Source: Syntrophaceticus sp050949745
GTDB lineage: Bacteria; Bacillota; DSM-12270; Thermacetogeniales; Thermacetogeniaceae
DNA: 64,000 nt
NCBI GenBank assembly: GCA_050949745.1
Contig: JBMNGF010000001.1
Span: 62,001 to 126,000, forward strand
Direction of reading: 5' to 3'
In this document: piece after piece, positions 1 through 8,453 of the stretch
Numbering within the stretch: position 1 is the stretch's first letter
How the letters are laid out: each line of letters opens with the position of its first letter
Position numbers and translations under genes: made by a program
Notes under the pieces: generated by a model
What the model saw: the letters and a program-made list of their open reading frames with translations, nothing else
What the model was told of the DNA's origin: nothing
The model's database searches: none

Positions 1-1335
1 CTTAAAGCCTCTCACTGTTTCCTTGATCGGAACATAGGCCCCGGGCCTTCCTGTAAAAGCCTCAGCAACAAAGAATGGCTGTGAAAGGAAACGCTGAATT
101 TTTCGCGCCCGGGCCACTGTTATTTTATCATCTTCAGAGAGTTCATCCATGCCCAGGATGGCGATAATATCCTGCAGCTCTTTGTAGCGCTGTAGAACCT
201 CCTGTACTCCTTGGGCTACCCTATAGTGTTCTTCCCCAACGATATTAGGATCAAGAAGACGAGAAGTGGAATCCAGCGGGTCCACAGCAGGATATAGACC
301 TAGCTCTGCAATCTGGCGAGACAAAACCACGGTACCATCTAAGTGCGCAAATGTTGTAGCAGGTGCCGGGTCAGTTAGGTCATCTGCAGGAACATAAACA
401 GCCTGCACAGAGGTAATCGACCCCTTCTTAGTAGATGTGATACGCTCCTGAAGCAGTCCCATATCAGTAGCCAATGTAGGCTGATAGCCCACAGCAGATG
501 GCATTCTGCCTAATAGTGCAGAGACCTCGGAACCGGCCTGAGTAAAGCGGAAAATGTTATCAATAAAAACTAACACATCCTGCCCCTCCGCATCACGGAA
601 ATACTCCGCGATTGCCAGGCCAGAAAGCCCTACTCTCATTCGTGCTCCAGGGGGTTCGTTCATCTGCCCGAATACCATAGCACACTTTTCAAGAACACCG
701 GACTCACCCATTTCCAGATAGAGGTCATTCCCCTCTCTGGTGCGTTCGCCAACACCGGCGAAAACTGAGAAACCGCCGTGCTCATAAGCAATATTCCGAA
801 TCAATTCCTGAATGATAACAGTTTTGCCTACCCCTGCACCGCCGAACAGGCCGATTTTTCCTCCCCTAGCAAAGGGAGCCAACAGGTCAACAACCTTGAT
901 TCCTGTCTCCAAAACTTCCCTGGCTGGGCGCTGCTCTACAATAGATGGAGCTGGGCGATGAATGGGATAATACTCTTCCGTCTCAACAGGACCCTTGCCA
1001 TCAATTGTCTCACCCAATACATTGAACAATCTTCCCAGTGTTTCTCTCCCCACAGGCATCTTAATAGGAGATTTTGTATCTAAAGCTCGGGCGCCACGTC
1101 GAATTCCATCTGTAGAAGACATAGACACACAGCGAACACTGTTGTTACCCATATGCTGCGCAGCCTCAAGTATAACATTTAAATCCTCGGGCATTGTCTT
1201 CTTAATTTCTTCATCCTGATCTTCACTGCTAATGATTATGGCATCGTTGAGATCCGGAAGCTGGTCAGGTGGAAATTCAATATCAACAACTGGACCAATT
1301 ACCTGAACAACTGTGCCATAATTTTTCTCTTCCAT
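1..1335 (-). CDS. atpD: ATP synthase F1 beta subunit, 3' end off the window
   Basis: This is the catalytic beta subunit of the F1 head, which binds and interconverts ADP/ATP on the cytoplasmic side of the membrane. The ATG start is at 1335 behind a strong ribosome site (GGAGGTAG). The N-terminus reads MEEKNYGTVVQVIGPVVDIE. The P-loop GGAGVGKT is encoded near 825-850 and the DELSEDD version of the DELSEED lever, which contacts the gamma shaft, near 135-160. About 445 codons are visible against roughly 470 in the family, so only the last ~25 residues, and atpC if present, lie beyond the left edge. It is the last visible gene of the atp operon, 17 bases after atpG. The identification is secure. 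Confidence 0.97.
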   Translation of the reverse strand, partial: MEEKNYGTVVQVIGPVVDIEFPPDQLPDLNDAIIISSEDQDEEIKKTMPEDLNVILEAAQHMGNNSVRCVSMSSTDGIRRGARALDTKSPIKMPVGRETLGRLFNVLGETIDGKGPVETEEYYPIHRPAPSIVEQRPAREVLETGIKVVDLLAPFARGGKIGLFGGAGVGKTVIIQELIRNIAYEHGGFSVFAGVGERTREGNDLYLEMGESGVLEKCAMVFGQMNEPPGARMRVGLSGLAIAEYFRDAEGQDVLVFIDNIFRFTQAGSEVSALLGRMPSAVGYQPTLATDMGLLQERITSTKKGSITSVQAVYVPADDLTDPAPATTFAHLDGTVVLSRQIAELGLYPAVDPLDSTSRLLDPNIVGEEHYRVAQGVQEVLQRYKELQDIIAILGMDELSEDDKITVARARKIQRFLSQPFFVAEAFTGRPGAYVPIKETVRGFK

Positions 1336-1352
1336 ACCTTTTACTACCTCCT

Positions 1353-2225
1353 TCATCCTTTCAGGGCATCCGCTCCACCGACAATTTCGGAGATCTCCGA
1401 GGTAATTCCCGCTTGACGCAGTTTATTTGCCAGGAGTGTCAGATCATCGATCATTTCCCTAGCATTCTCTGTCGCACTGCTCATAGCAACCATACGCACC
1501 GCTTCCTCACTGGCCTTTGACTCCTGTAGAGCACGAAAGACCAAGGCATTGATAAAGCGGGGCAGGAGCATGTCTAGAACACCCTGCGGATTGGGTTCAA
1601 TTATATAATCAGGAATCCTATCTGTATCCCCCTCTTCCTCATCTTCCAATTCTGGAGCGGTTAGGGGTAGAAGCTTGTAAACCACAGGCTGCTGTTTCCC
1701 TGTAGATATATACTCCGTATAGACAAGATTCACTTCGTCAACAATATTCCCTTTGTAAAGTTCAACAAGAGTCTTAGCAATACCCTCTGCCTGAGCCACC
1801 GAGGGTTTATCACCGAGTGCCAGAAATTCTGCTAGCAAATTATACTCCCGGCGCCGGAAGTAATCCCGTCCCTTGGCGCCGACAATAATGATCCCAGCCT
1901 GCTCATCCTGAGCCATCGCCAGTTCCGCTCTGCGGATAATATGAGAATTATATCCGCCGCAGAGCCCACGGTCAGAGGTGAACACCACATAACCCACATT
2001 ACGCCTCTCCCGAGGAAGGAAAAAAGGATGTGATAGCTCCCCGAAATTCTCGGCAACCCTTTTGATCAATTCATCGATCTTCTCAGAATATGGGCGAGCT
2101 GAAGCTACCCTTTCCTCAGCACGGCGCAATCGTGCTGCTGCCACCATCTGCATGGCCTTGGTAATCTGTTCGGTATTTTGAATGCTCCTGATACGCCGTT
2201 TGATATCTCTTGTTTGTTCTGCCAA
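1353..2225 (-). CDS. atpG: ATP synthase F1 gamma subunit
   Basis: The gamma subunit is the central rotating shaft that couples proton flow through Fo to catalysis in F1. The 290-residue protein has the normal length and the two hallmark terminal coiled-coil segments: the N-terminal RDIKRRIRSIQNTEQITKAM and the C-terminal stretch ending in the SATENAREMIDDL region. The start is TTG at 2225, preceded by a GGTGG ribosome site. It sits between atpA and atpD with short gaps, as in B. subtilis. Nothing in it looks damaged. Confidence 0.97.
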   Translation of the reverse strand: MAEQTRDIKRRIRSIQNTEQITKAMQMVAAARLRRAEERVASARPYSEKIDELIKRVAENFGELSHPFFLPRERRNVGYVVFTSDRGLCGGYNSHIIRRAELAMAQDEQAGIIIVGAKGRDYFRRREYNLLAEFLALGDKPSVAQAEGIAKTLVELYKGNIVDEVNLVYTEYISTGKQQPVVYKLLPLTAPELEDEEEGDTDRIPDYIIEPNPQGVLDMLLPRFINALVFRALQESKASEEAVRMVAMSSATENAREMIDDLTLLANKLRQAGITSEISEIVGGADALKG

Positions 2226-2247
2226 CTGCTGTCACCACCTTTACTGA

Positions 2248-3780
2248 TCAGGCAGTTCTCTGGATGGAAAAGGCAGCACTAAATTCATCCATGAATCCCT
2301 TGATCACCTTGTTCATCCGCTCTATCAGGTCATCGGATAATACTTTCTTTTCCCGAATTTCAGAGAGGATTTCGGGATGCTCATTTTTCAGAAAACGCAG
2401 GTACTCTTTTTCAAAATCGAGAACAGCTTCTACCGGCAGCTTATCAAGGAAACCATTGACACCCGCATAGATAACAGCTACCTGCTCCTCAACAGGCATC
2501 GGCACATACTGCCCCTGTTTTAAGATTTCTGTCATTCTTTCGCCCCGGACAAGTCTGGCCATGGTCGCTTTATCCAGGTCAGAACCGATCTGGGCAAAGG
2601 CAACCAATTCACGATACTGAGCGAGATCGAGACGCAGCCTCCCTGCAACCTGGCGCATAGCCTTGTTCTGCGCTGAACCACCTACACGAGAAACAGATAT
2701 CCCCACATTGATAGCTGGCCTTACACCTGCATAAAAGAGGTCCGGCTCAAGGTAAATCTGGCCATCGGTAATAGAAATCACATTCGTTGGGATATATGCC
2801 GAAACATCTCCCGCCTGTGTTTCAATGATCGGTAAGGCAGTCAGTGAACCTCCTCCCAACTCATCATTGAGCTTCGCCGCACGTTCCAGCAGACGAGAGT
2901 GAAGATAAAATACATCACCTGGGAATGCTTCCCGTCCGGGCGGCCGCCGCAAGAGCAGAGAAAGCTCCCTATAGGAAACAGCATGCTTGGATAGATCATC
3001 ATAAACGACCAAGACATCCTGGCCGTTGTACATAAACTCTTCACCAATGGCACACCCCGCATAAGGTGCCAGGTAAAGAAGTGGTGCAGGGTCGCTGGCT
3101 GTTGCCGCAACAACGACAGTGTAGTCCATGGCCCCTGTTTCCTGGAATTTCTCCACAACTGCTGCAACACTTGATGCCTTTTGGCCAATGGCTACATAAA
3201 TACAAATCACATCCTGCCCCTTCTGGTTGATAATAGTATCTACACCCAGGGCAGTTTTACCAGTCTGGCGATCACCAATGATCAGTTCCCGCTGACCCCG
3301 TCCGATAGGGATCATAGAGTCCACAGCTTTTAAACCTGTCTGTAAAGGTTGCTTTACCGGCTGGCGGTCGATTACACCTGGGGCTAAATACTCAACAGGC
3401 CTATAATTGCTAGCCTCAATAGGACCCTTGCCATCAACAGGCTGCCCAAGGGCATTGACTACTCTGCCGATCATAGCATCACCGGCAGGCACCTCTACAA
3501 TCCTGCCTGTGCTCTTTACAGTATCTCCCTCTTTGATATGTGCATAAGGGCCAAGGATAACAACACCGATGTTATCCTCCTCCAGGTTTAACACCATCCC
3601 GTAGACCTCACCGGGGAATTCCAAGAGTTCACCGGCCATTGCCCTCTCCAAACCATACACTCGGGCGATACCATCCCCTACTTGGATAACTGAGCCCACA
3701 TCGGCTACATCTATTTCTGCCTTATAGCGCTCAATCTGAGTCTTGATGAGAGAACTAATCTCTTCAGCACGAATGCCCAT
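2248..3780 (-). CDS. atpA: ATP synthase F1 alpha subunit
   Basis: The alpha subunit is the non-catalytic nucleotide-binding partner of beta in the F1 hexamer. The P-loop is GDRQTGKT at about residue 165-175, followed by the beta-barrel/Rossmann/helical-bundle order of the family; at 510 residues the length is normal. The frame is open six codons further upstream, but the ATG at 3780 (MGIRAEEISSLIK) is the conserved N-terminus. It lies one base after the atpH stop, with its ribosome site (GAGGTGG) inside the atpH 3' end, which indicates translational coupling. Confidence 0.96.
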   Translation of the reverse strand: MGIRAEEISSLIKTQIERYKAEIDVADVGSVIQVGDGIARVYGLERAMAGELLEFPGEVYGMVLNLEEDNIGVVILGPYAHIKEGDTVKSTGRIVEVPAGDAMIGRVVNALGQPVDGKGPIEASNYRPVEYLAPGVIDRQPVKQPLQTGLKAVDSMIPIGRGQRELIIGDRQTGKTALGVDTIINQKGQDVICIYVAIGQKASSVAAVVEKFQETGAMDYTVVVAATASDPAPLLYLAPYAGCAIGEEFMYNGQDVLVVYDDLSKHAVSYRELSLLLRRPPGREAFPGDVFYLHSRLLERAAKLNDELGGGSLTALPIIETQAGDVSAYIPTNVISITDGQIYLEPDLFYAGVRPAINVGISVSRVGGSAQNKAMRQVAGRLRLDLAQYRELVAFAQIGSDLDKATMARLVRGERMTEILKQGQYVPMPVEEQVAVIYAGVNGFLDKLPVEAVLDFEKEYLRFLKNEHPEILSEIREKKVLSDDLIERMNKVIKGFMDEFSAAFSIQRTA

Positions 3781-3781
3781 T

Positions 3782-4348
3782 TTACATTTCCACCTCAAGC
3801 TTTCCTAACGATCTTCCTATAATGCGTGCTTCCATCATCTCTAAATGTTTGGTCATACTCCCATCATAAACGCGGTCTCCAATTTTGACCACTAACCCTC
3901 CAATTAGCTCCGGTTGCACGCTGACATCAAGTTCAATCTTCTTTCCAGTGGCCTTTTGCAAAACATCCTGCAGTTTTTTCTCATATTCCGGCTTCAGGGG
4001 AAAAGCGGTTTTGACTTCAGCAACAACGATGTTCATGTGTTTTCGAAAGAAATCATGGTAGGATTCTCGAATAGCACCAAAGCTACGCTCACGGTGTTTA
4101 TCGATAAGAATTTCTAGAAAACCGATTACTAGCTGTGAGATACGCCCATCCAGGATGTTCGTGATTATATCCTTTTTCACCTGAGTGGGAACACGTTGGA
4201 ATTCCAGTACTTCTTGAAGCTCTGGTTGCTTTCTGAGCAGATCAGAGACCTGCTCCAGTTCATTAGCCACTTCCTCTACCATATTCATCTCACATGCCAC
4301 ATCAAAAAGCCCCTTGGCATAACGGCGTGCTACCGCTTCTTTGATCAA
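3782..4348 (-). CDS. atpH: ATP synthase F1 delta subunit
   Basis: The delta subunit (OSCP equivalent) ties the peripheral stalk to the top of F1. The 188-residue protein has the family's N-terminal six-helix domain (ARRYAKGLFDVA) and the conserved C-terminal motif ELIGGLVVKIGDRVYDGS. The start is TTG and overlaps the TGA stop of atpF (TTGA), so the two are translationally coupled. The gene order F-H-A-G-D is the standard one. Confidence 0.95.
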   Translation of the reverse strand: MIKEAVARRYAKGLFDVACEMNMVEEVANELEQVSDLLRKQPELQEVLEFQRVPTQVKKDIITNILDGRISQLVIGFLEILIDKHRERSFGAIRESYHDFFRKHMNIVVAEVKTAFPLKPEYEKKLQDVLQKATGKKIELDVSVQPELIGGLVVKIGDRVYDGSMTKHLEMMEARIIGRSLGKLEVEM

Positions 4349-4830
4349 TGAATTTCCCCTGCCTCATCTAAAAAATCATCTACCATCTTCATGTTATCTT
4401 CTGCATTAATATTGCGTCTCAATATCTTTTCTGCCCCCATAACAGCCAAAGCACTCACTTCTTGACGCAGATCTTTTAAGGCCTGATCCCGCTCAAGCCG
4501 AATCTCCTGACGCGCTTTTTCTAACATGGCAGCTGTTTCATCCCTAGTCTGTGCCAGGAGTGCTGCCCGCTCTTCCTCTGCGGTCTTGTTCGCTTTGGCA
4601 ATAATGTCCTGGGCTTCTTCCCTAGCTCCGGCAATCTTCTCCTGATATTCCTGAAGAAGAGCTGCTGCTTCATTACGGCTGTTCTCAGCCTCGGCAATAT
4701 TTCTGGCGATCCCTTCACTCCTGTTATCAAGAAAGTTTAGAACTGGATTCAACCCAAACTTATAAAGGACAAAGAGGATCAAGAAAAAGTTAAGAAATGC
4801 CCAAATAATTGTTGATAGATCAAGATTCAC
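4345..4830 (-). CDS. atpF: ATP synthase Fo b subunit
   Basis: The b subunit forms the peripheral stalk that holds F1 stationary. A single N-terminal membrane helix (about residues 5-25, beginning STIIWAFLNFFLILFVLYKF) is followed by a long charged alpha-helix rich in Ala, Glu, Arg and Lys that should form the b dimer coiled coil. The length of 161 residues is typical. The start is GTG at 4830 with the ribosome site GGAGGGA. Unusually for an atp operon, the gene is separated from atpE by nearly 400 bases that hold a structured RNA and a promoter-like site. Confidence 0.95.
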   Translation of the reverse strand: MNLDLSTIIWAFLNFFLILFVLYKFGLNPVLNFLDNRSEGIARNIAEAENSRNEAAALLQEYQEKIAGAREEAQDIIAKANKTAEEERAALLAQTRDETAAMLEKARQEIRLERDQALKDLRQEVSALAVMGAEKILRRNINAEDNMKMVDDFLDEAGEIH

Positions 4831-4857
4831 TTGCTAGTCCCTCCAACAACCGGGTCA

Positions 4858-5042
4858 AGAAATACCTGGGGGCTTACACACTGGCGTAGTGCGCCCCTCC
4901 CTAGGTGTCAGTACTCCCAGCTACTACCCCGGTTCATGATTACCGGCTACTGCCATTACATACTACCCATGCCTTAAGGCAAGAGATTGTGCTTCATCGA
5001 AGGATGCCGGCTAAGCCTGTCCGCCAACAGGCAGGCCGGTCT
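4858..5042 (-). ncRNA. Structured RNA between atpE and atpF, HEARO/omega-RNA-like, solitary
   Basis: This segment has no plausible reading frame but is dense in designed-looking helices. A nested hairpin at 5006-5040 has GCCTGT/ACAGGC as inner stem with loop CCGCCA and GCCGGC/GCCGGT as outer stem. At 4869-4897 GGGGC/GCCCC encloses a second GCACT/AGTGT stem. On the minus strand it reads through AGCCGGTAATCATGAACCGG and GGGTAGTAGCTGGGAGTACT, which I recall from HEARO RNAs, the omega-RNAs of IscB-type IS605-related elements. No iscB follows; atpF follows directly. The structure is seen; the family assignment is from memory and needs a covariance-model test. It could instead be an untyped leader RNA or a non-autonomous repeat. 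Confidence 0.55.
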
Positions 5043-5112
5043 TACTCCAACTCCGCAAAAAATTGATGCCCCAACCCTGTACGCCTTATGTCCCAATAGC
5101 TAAAGCAAGGGT

Positions 5113-5141
5113 ATTATAGCGTTTTCCTAAAAAACTGTTTA
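5113..5141 (-). promoter_or_regulatory. Candidate internal promoter between atpE and atpF
   Basis: On the minus strand a perfect -10 (TATAAT, 5113-5118) lies 17 bases from a -35-like TAAACA (5136-5141, 4 of 6 matches to TTGACA). A transcript from here would first read the structured RNA and then atpF-H-A-G-D, giving the F1 genes a supply independent of the Fo genes atpB and atpE. The bases are seen; promoter activity is inferred. Confidence 0.45.
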
Positions 5142-5216
5142 TATCCATCAAATAATCACAATTTCTGCCTTCCCCTGCACAAAAAAGAAATAAACAAGGG
5201 ACTAAAAGAAGCAGAA

Positions 5217-5450
5217 TTACATTCTCATGAGCAGCATAAAAGCTATCAAAAGGCCGTAAATGGTCAACGCCTCCATAAAAGCAAGAGCAATAATCAGCGT
5301 TGTTCGTAGCTCACCTGCCACTTCCGGCTGACGAGCCATCGCCTCCAAAGCTTTCGCTGACGCAGTCCCCTGGCCAAGTGCAGGACCGATAGTCGCAATA
5401 CCCATTACCAGTGCTACAGCTAGTGCAATGATCGCAGATGTCATATCCAT
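5217..5450 (-). CDS. atpE: ATP synthase Fo c subunit
   Basis: This is the proteolipid of the ion-translocating rotor ring. The frame is open upstream, but the ATG at 5450, behind GGAGGTACAGAA, gives a 77-residue hairpin of two membrane helices joined by the polar loop ARQPE (residues 39-43). The ion-binding carboxylate is Glu60 in FMEALTIYG. Gln27 and Tyr65 match positions used in Na+ rings, but the residues after the Glu are Ala-Leu rather than Ser-Thr, which argues for proton coupling. That last point is inference from known c-ring motifs. Confidence 0.95.
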   Translation of the reverse strand: MDMTSAIIALAVALVMGIATIGPALGQGTASAKALEAMARQPEVAGELRTTLIIALAFMEALTIYGLLIAFMLLMRM

Positions 5451-5510
5451 TTCTGTACCTCCCTCCTTTCTGCATCCAACTCTTTCTTTTGTATTAATAA
5501 TCATTCATGC

Positions 5511-6182
5511 TTAGTGGGCTTCTGCTGTTGCGGATGAAATGTAAATAGCTGTAAGTGTTGTAAACACAACAGCCTGGATAAATCCAAAAAGCAGGCCCAA
5601 CATCTGCATGAGACTAGGCACAAAAACAGGAATAAGACTGAATAAAACAAAGACAACCATCTCTTCACCATAAATGGTGCCGAAGAGACGCAAAGACAAT
5701 GAGAGGGGCCTGACAAGCTCCTCAATAAGATTTAATGGAAGCATGAAGACAAATGGCTGAAAAAACTTCTTCAGATAGCCGAAACCATGCTGACGAAACC
5801 CTGCATACTGGGTGGTGACAAAAGCAACAAGGGCAAGACCTGCGGTTACACTTAATGTACTGGTAGGTGCTATAAAACCCTCAAGACGGCCTGCTAAAGG
5901 CAGGTTGCCTGACCAGTTGCAAAATAGGATAAGAAGGAACAATGCGCACAACAGAGGAAAATAACGGCGTGCCTGCTCCCGCCCCATGATCCCGGAGAAA
6001 TAATTGAGCAATCCCTCAACTGTATATTCGACAAGGCACTGAAAGCGTCCAGGCACTTCCTCCATTTTGCGGGCGGCTATAATAAAGAGCACCGCCAATA
6101 CAGCCATAATCGCCCACATTGTTGTCACATACCCTGTTACATCAATGCCAAATATCGAAAACAGGACTTTTGCTTCTTCCAT
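5511..6182 (-). CDS. atpB: ATP synthase Fo a subunit
   Basis: The a subunit provides the half-channels next to the c-ring. It is a 223-residue membrane protein with five or six hydrophobic helices. The essential arginine is in the conserved helix PLSLSLRLFGTIYGEE, and the C-terminal helix has the expected polar QAVVFTTLTAIYI pattern. The start is ATG at 6182. The protein is at the short end of the family range. It lies between atpI and atpE in canonical order. Confidence 0.95.
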   Translation of the reverse strand: MEEAKVLFSIFGIDVTGYVTTMWAIMAVLAVLFIIAARKMEEVPGRFQCLVEYTVEGLLNYFSGIMGREQARRYFPLLCALFLLILFCNWSGNLPLAGRLEGFIAPTSTLSVTAGLALVAFVTTQYAGFRQHGFGYLKKFFQPFVFMLPLNLIEELVRPLSLSLRLFGTIYGEEMVVFVLFSLIPVFVPSLMQMLGLLFGFIQAVVFTTLTAIYISSATAEAH

Positions 6183-6241
6183 TTAATTAAATACCCCTTT
6201 CTGAGCGTCCTGCAAGATCCCTGCAACAGATCTTCCCTTTA

Positions 6242-6556
6242 TCAAGGACTCTTTCTCTTCTTCCAGGGATGTTTCTTGCTGTCCCTGTATTCATTTACAA
6301 TATAAACATTTTTCATGACTACTAATCCCAGTCCAGCCCCAGCCAACATCCATACCTCTCGACCGAAAAAGAAAACCAAGAAAAGTGTCAGGAAATTTAT
6401 AAAAAAACGGTTGATATAACAACTTATAACTGCATTTATGGCCTCTTTTGATGAACGATCTTTGTTCTTTTTCATCGTCCATTGCAGATAGTAATAGTTG
6501 CCGATACTAACCGCTGTCCCACATATAAAACCGATGAGCAAGGATTTCCAAAGCAC
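6242..6556 (-). CDS. atpI: ATP synthase subunit I family protein
   Basis: This 104-residue protein has four predicted membrane segments separated by a short charged loop (WTMKKNKDRSSKEA). Its position directly before atpB and its size match the AtpI (ATP synthase I) family, which helps c-ring assembly and, with AtpZ, has been linked to Mg2+ transport in alkaliphilic bacilli. Sequence conservation in this family is weak, so the assignment rests largely on hydropathy and context. The start codon is GTG at 6556, ten bases after the atpZ stop. Confidence 0.75.
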   Translation of the reverse strand: MLWKSLLIGFICGTAVSIGNYYYLQWTMKKNKDRSSKEAINAVISCYINRFFINFLTLFLVFFFGREVWMLAGAGLGLVVMKNVYIVNEYRDSKKHPWKKRKSP

Positions 6557-6565
6557 CTTTCCTCA

Positions 6566-6823
6566 TCACTCCTTATTCCCTCCATTTCCCTTATCATTGT
6601 CCAGTGTTTTATTTATCATATTAAAAATAGTCCGGAACCCTGCAGCAATACCAAAAAGGGAAAAAATGATCGTCAACCAATAATTGGTTTTACCAAAGAT
6701 CCATTGATCTAAATAGTATCCCATATAATAGCCTATGAGAACTGCCGCCGCAAGAGTTACGCCGATATTTGTCATCAGGCCCAGTGTCTTCCACACACTC
6801 GTGGATTCCTTTTTTTTCTCCAA
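6566..6823 (-). CDS. atpZ: AtpZ-type ATP synthase accessory protein
   Basis: This small protein of 85 residues has two membrane helices (about 14-34 and 45-65) and a charged tail, and fits the AtpZ / F0F1-ATPase gene 1 family. It is the first gene of the atp operon. The start is TTG at 6823 behind GGTGGTTGGCAG. That upstream segment matches the 7-base-period dispersed repeat found elsewhere in the window (GTTGGTG GTTGGCA GTTGGAG), so the ribosome site and first codons may derive from a repeat copy. The exact start is therefore less certain than the gene. Confidence 0.78.
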   Translation of the reverse strand: MEKKKESTSVWKTLGLMTNIGVTLAAAVLIGYYMGYYLDQWIFGKTNYWLTIIFSLFGIAAGFRTIFNMINKTLDNDKGNGGNKE

Positions 6824-6842
6824 CTGCCAACCACCAAACTTA
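6806..6842 (-). repeat. 7-base-period repeat copy at the atpZ start
   Basis: On the minus strand three consecutive 7-mers (approximately TTTGGTG, GTTGGCA, GTTGGAG) run into AAAAAAAAGG. They match the heptad head of the other dispersed copies, which continue GGAGAAAGATGTTCGGG. The copy is short and degenerate, so chance similarity is possible. Confidence 0.4.
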
Positions 6843-6916
6843 TTGATAATCCTTAAAGAAAAAGATTAAATACCTTACTTCGCTTTCATCTGCCAAATTC
6901 CTGCTAAATTAATTAC

Positions 6917-8101
6917 TTATTGTATGGTAAATTCATCACATTTTCCTGGATTATAATCAACAGCTGCTTCTCCCTTACCGAAATAAGACTTCACAGCCTG
7001 GACGATGCGTCTGGCAGCCATCCCGTCCCCATAGGGATTGACAGCATTAGCCATCTTCAAATAAGCATCCTGATTATCAAGGAGAAGATTGACCTCACTC
7101 TTCACCTGCTGGGGGTCAGTTCCGATTAACCGAGCTGTACCAAAAGCAGTCGCTTCTGGCCTTTCTGTCACCTCACGCAGAACAAGCACCGGTTTACCCA
7201 ATGCTGGTGCCTCCTCCTGAATCCCACCAGAATCTGTTAGGACTATATGGGACATCTTCATCACATTGATGAAGGGTAGGTAATCTAGGGGCTCTGTCAG
7301 ATAGACTCGCTCAACCCCGCGCAAAAAACTGTTTACCTCTCGGCGCACCGCCGGGTTTTTATGCATAGGAAAAACAACCCCCACATCCGGATGTGATCGT
7401 AACACCTCTCGCAAAGCTTTATAAATATTCTGCAATGGCGCTCCCAAATTTTCCCGTCTGTGGGTTGTCAACAGAATAACTCGCTTGTTCTCCTGGAATG
7501 CACGGGTAAGCTCGGGAATTTGAGCAAAAGGTTTTTCTAAAGCCTGATAAAGGGCATCGATCACCGTATTGCCCGTAACAAAGACACTCTTGCTGTCGAT
7601 CCCCTCTCTCAAGAGAGCCTCCCGGGATCTATCTGTAGGAGCAAAGTGAAGATCAGATACTCCTGTTGTAAGTACCCTGTTCAGCTCTTCAGGAAAAGGA
7701 GCATATTTTTGATAGGTACGCAGCCCTGCCTCTATGTGTCCCACAGGTATCTGACAATAAAAAGCAGCTAGGGCACCGGTAAAGGTAGTTGTTGTATCAC
7801 CTTGCACCAGCACCATATCAGGGCGCTCCGATTGCAGAATACCCTTCAAGCCATTCAATACAGCTGTGGTAACATCAAACAGATCCTGCCCCTGGCGCAT
7901 AATCTCCAAATCATAATCAGGTTTTATATTAAAGGTTTCCATTACCTGGTCAAGCATCTCTCGGTGCTGGGCAGTTACCACTACTCTGCTATCCACATCA
8001 GAACAGGATTCCAATTCACGAACCACCGGAGCCATTTTAATGGCCTCCGGCCGTGTGCCAAATACACTTAAAATCTTGATATTATCACTTTTCTCTCTCA
8101 T
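6917..8101 (-). CDS. wecB: UDP-N-acetylglucosamine 2-epimerase (non-hydrolysing)
   Basis: The enzyme interconverts UDP-GlcNAc and UDP-ManNAc, supplying ManNAc for teichoic-acid linkage units or other surface polymers in the cytoplasm. The 394-residue protein has the two Rossmann domains of the GT-B-like family, beginning KILSVFGTRPEAIKMAPVV, with the conserved GDTTTTF, GHIEAGLRT and LTDSGGIQEEAP motifs. The start is ATG at 8101, three bases after the MazG-like stop. In B. subtilis the orthologue (mnaA) also lies just before the atp operon, so the context is ancestral. Confidence 0.95.
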   Translation of the reverse strand: MREKSDNIKILSVFGTRPEAIKMAPVVRELESCSDVDSRVVVTAQHREMLDQVMETFNIKPDYDLEIMRQGQDLFDVTTAVLNGLKGILQSERPDMVLVQGDTTTTFTGALAAFYCQIPVGHIEAGLRTYQKYAPFPEELNRVLTTGVSDLHFAPTDRSREALLREGIDSKSVFVTGNTVIDALYQALEKPFAQIPELTRAFQENKRVILLTTHRRENLGAPLQNIYKALREVLRSHPDVGVVFPMHKNPAVRREVNSFLRGVERVYLTEPLDYLPFINVMKMSHIVLTDSGGIQEEAPALGKPVLVLREVTERPEATAFGTARLIGTDPQQVKSEVNLLLDNQDAYLKMANAVNPYGDGMAARRIVQAVKSYFGKGEAAVDYNPGKCDEFTIQ

Positions 8102-8104
8102 ATC

Positions 8105-8428
8105 TTATTCCACACGCAAATATTCTTTTCTTATCAGTTTTTCGATATGCCGTTCCATAGCCAGTCCGATATCTGCGCCATATTCCTCTTCCAGCACAAA
8201 CATCAAAGAAACCGCAGTTTGAGCGACATCCAGCAGCTCCCGCAGGATCATCTCTACCACCTGCTGTTCGCTCATATTCGTACGCTCGCCACTCATCCCC
8301 CGGAATTTGCCGATAGCCTGGGCCAGTTCTCCTGTTTCCTCCATCAGCTTGAATGCTGTCGATTCCAGTGTGGGCTGAAGATTATTCAAGCGAGGCAATG
8401 TGATGTCCTTAGTCTTCATTTCTTCCAT
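8105..8428 (-). CDS. MazG-like nucleotide pyrophosphohydrolase domain protein
   Basis: This is a small all-alpha NTP pyrophosphohydrolase. The metal-binding signature is clear: EETGELAQAIG and, about 35 residues later, ELLDVAQTA, which give the EExxE and ExxD motifs of the MazG/dUTPase fold. It probably hydrolyses a (d)NTP to the monophosphate. The frame stays open to 8554, but that would overlap comEB extensively, so ATG 8428 (or 8440, or 8419) is preferred; none has an ideal ribosome site. It sits between comEB and wecB. A link to dNTP handling with the dCMP deaminase is plausible; the substrate is unknown. Confidence 0.8.
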   Translation of the reverse strand: MEEMKTKDITLPRLNNLQPTLESTAFKLMEETGELAQAIGKFRGMSGERTNMSEQQVVEMILRELLDVAQTAVSLMFVLEEEYGADIGLAMERHIEKLIRKEYLRVE

Positions 8429-8453
8429 CTCTCTCATCATCTCCCATATTATA

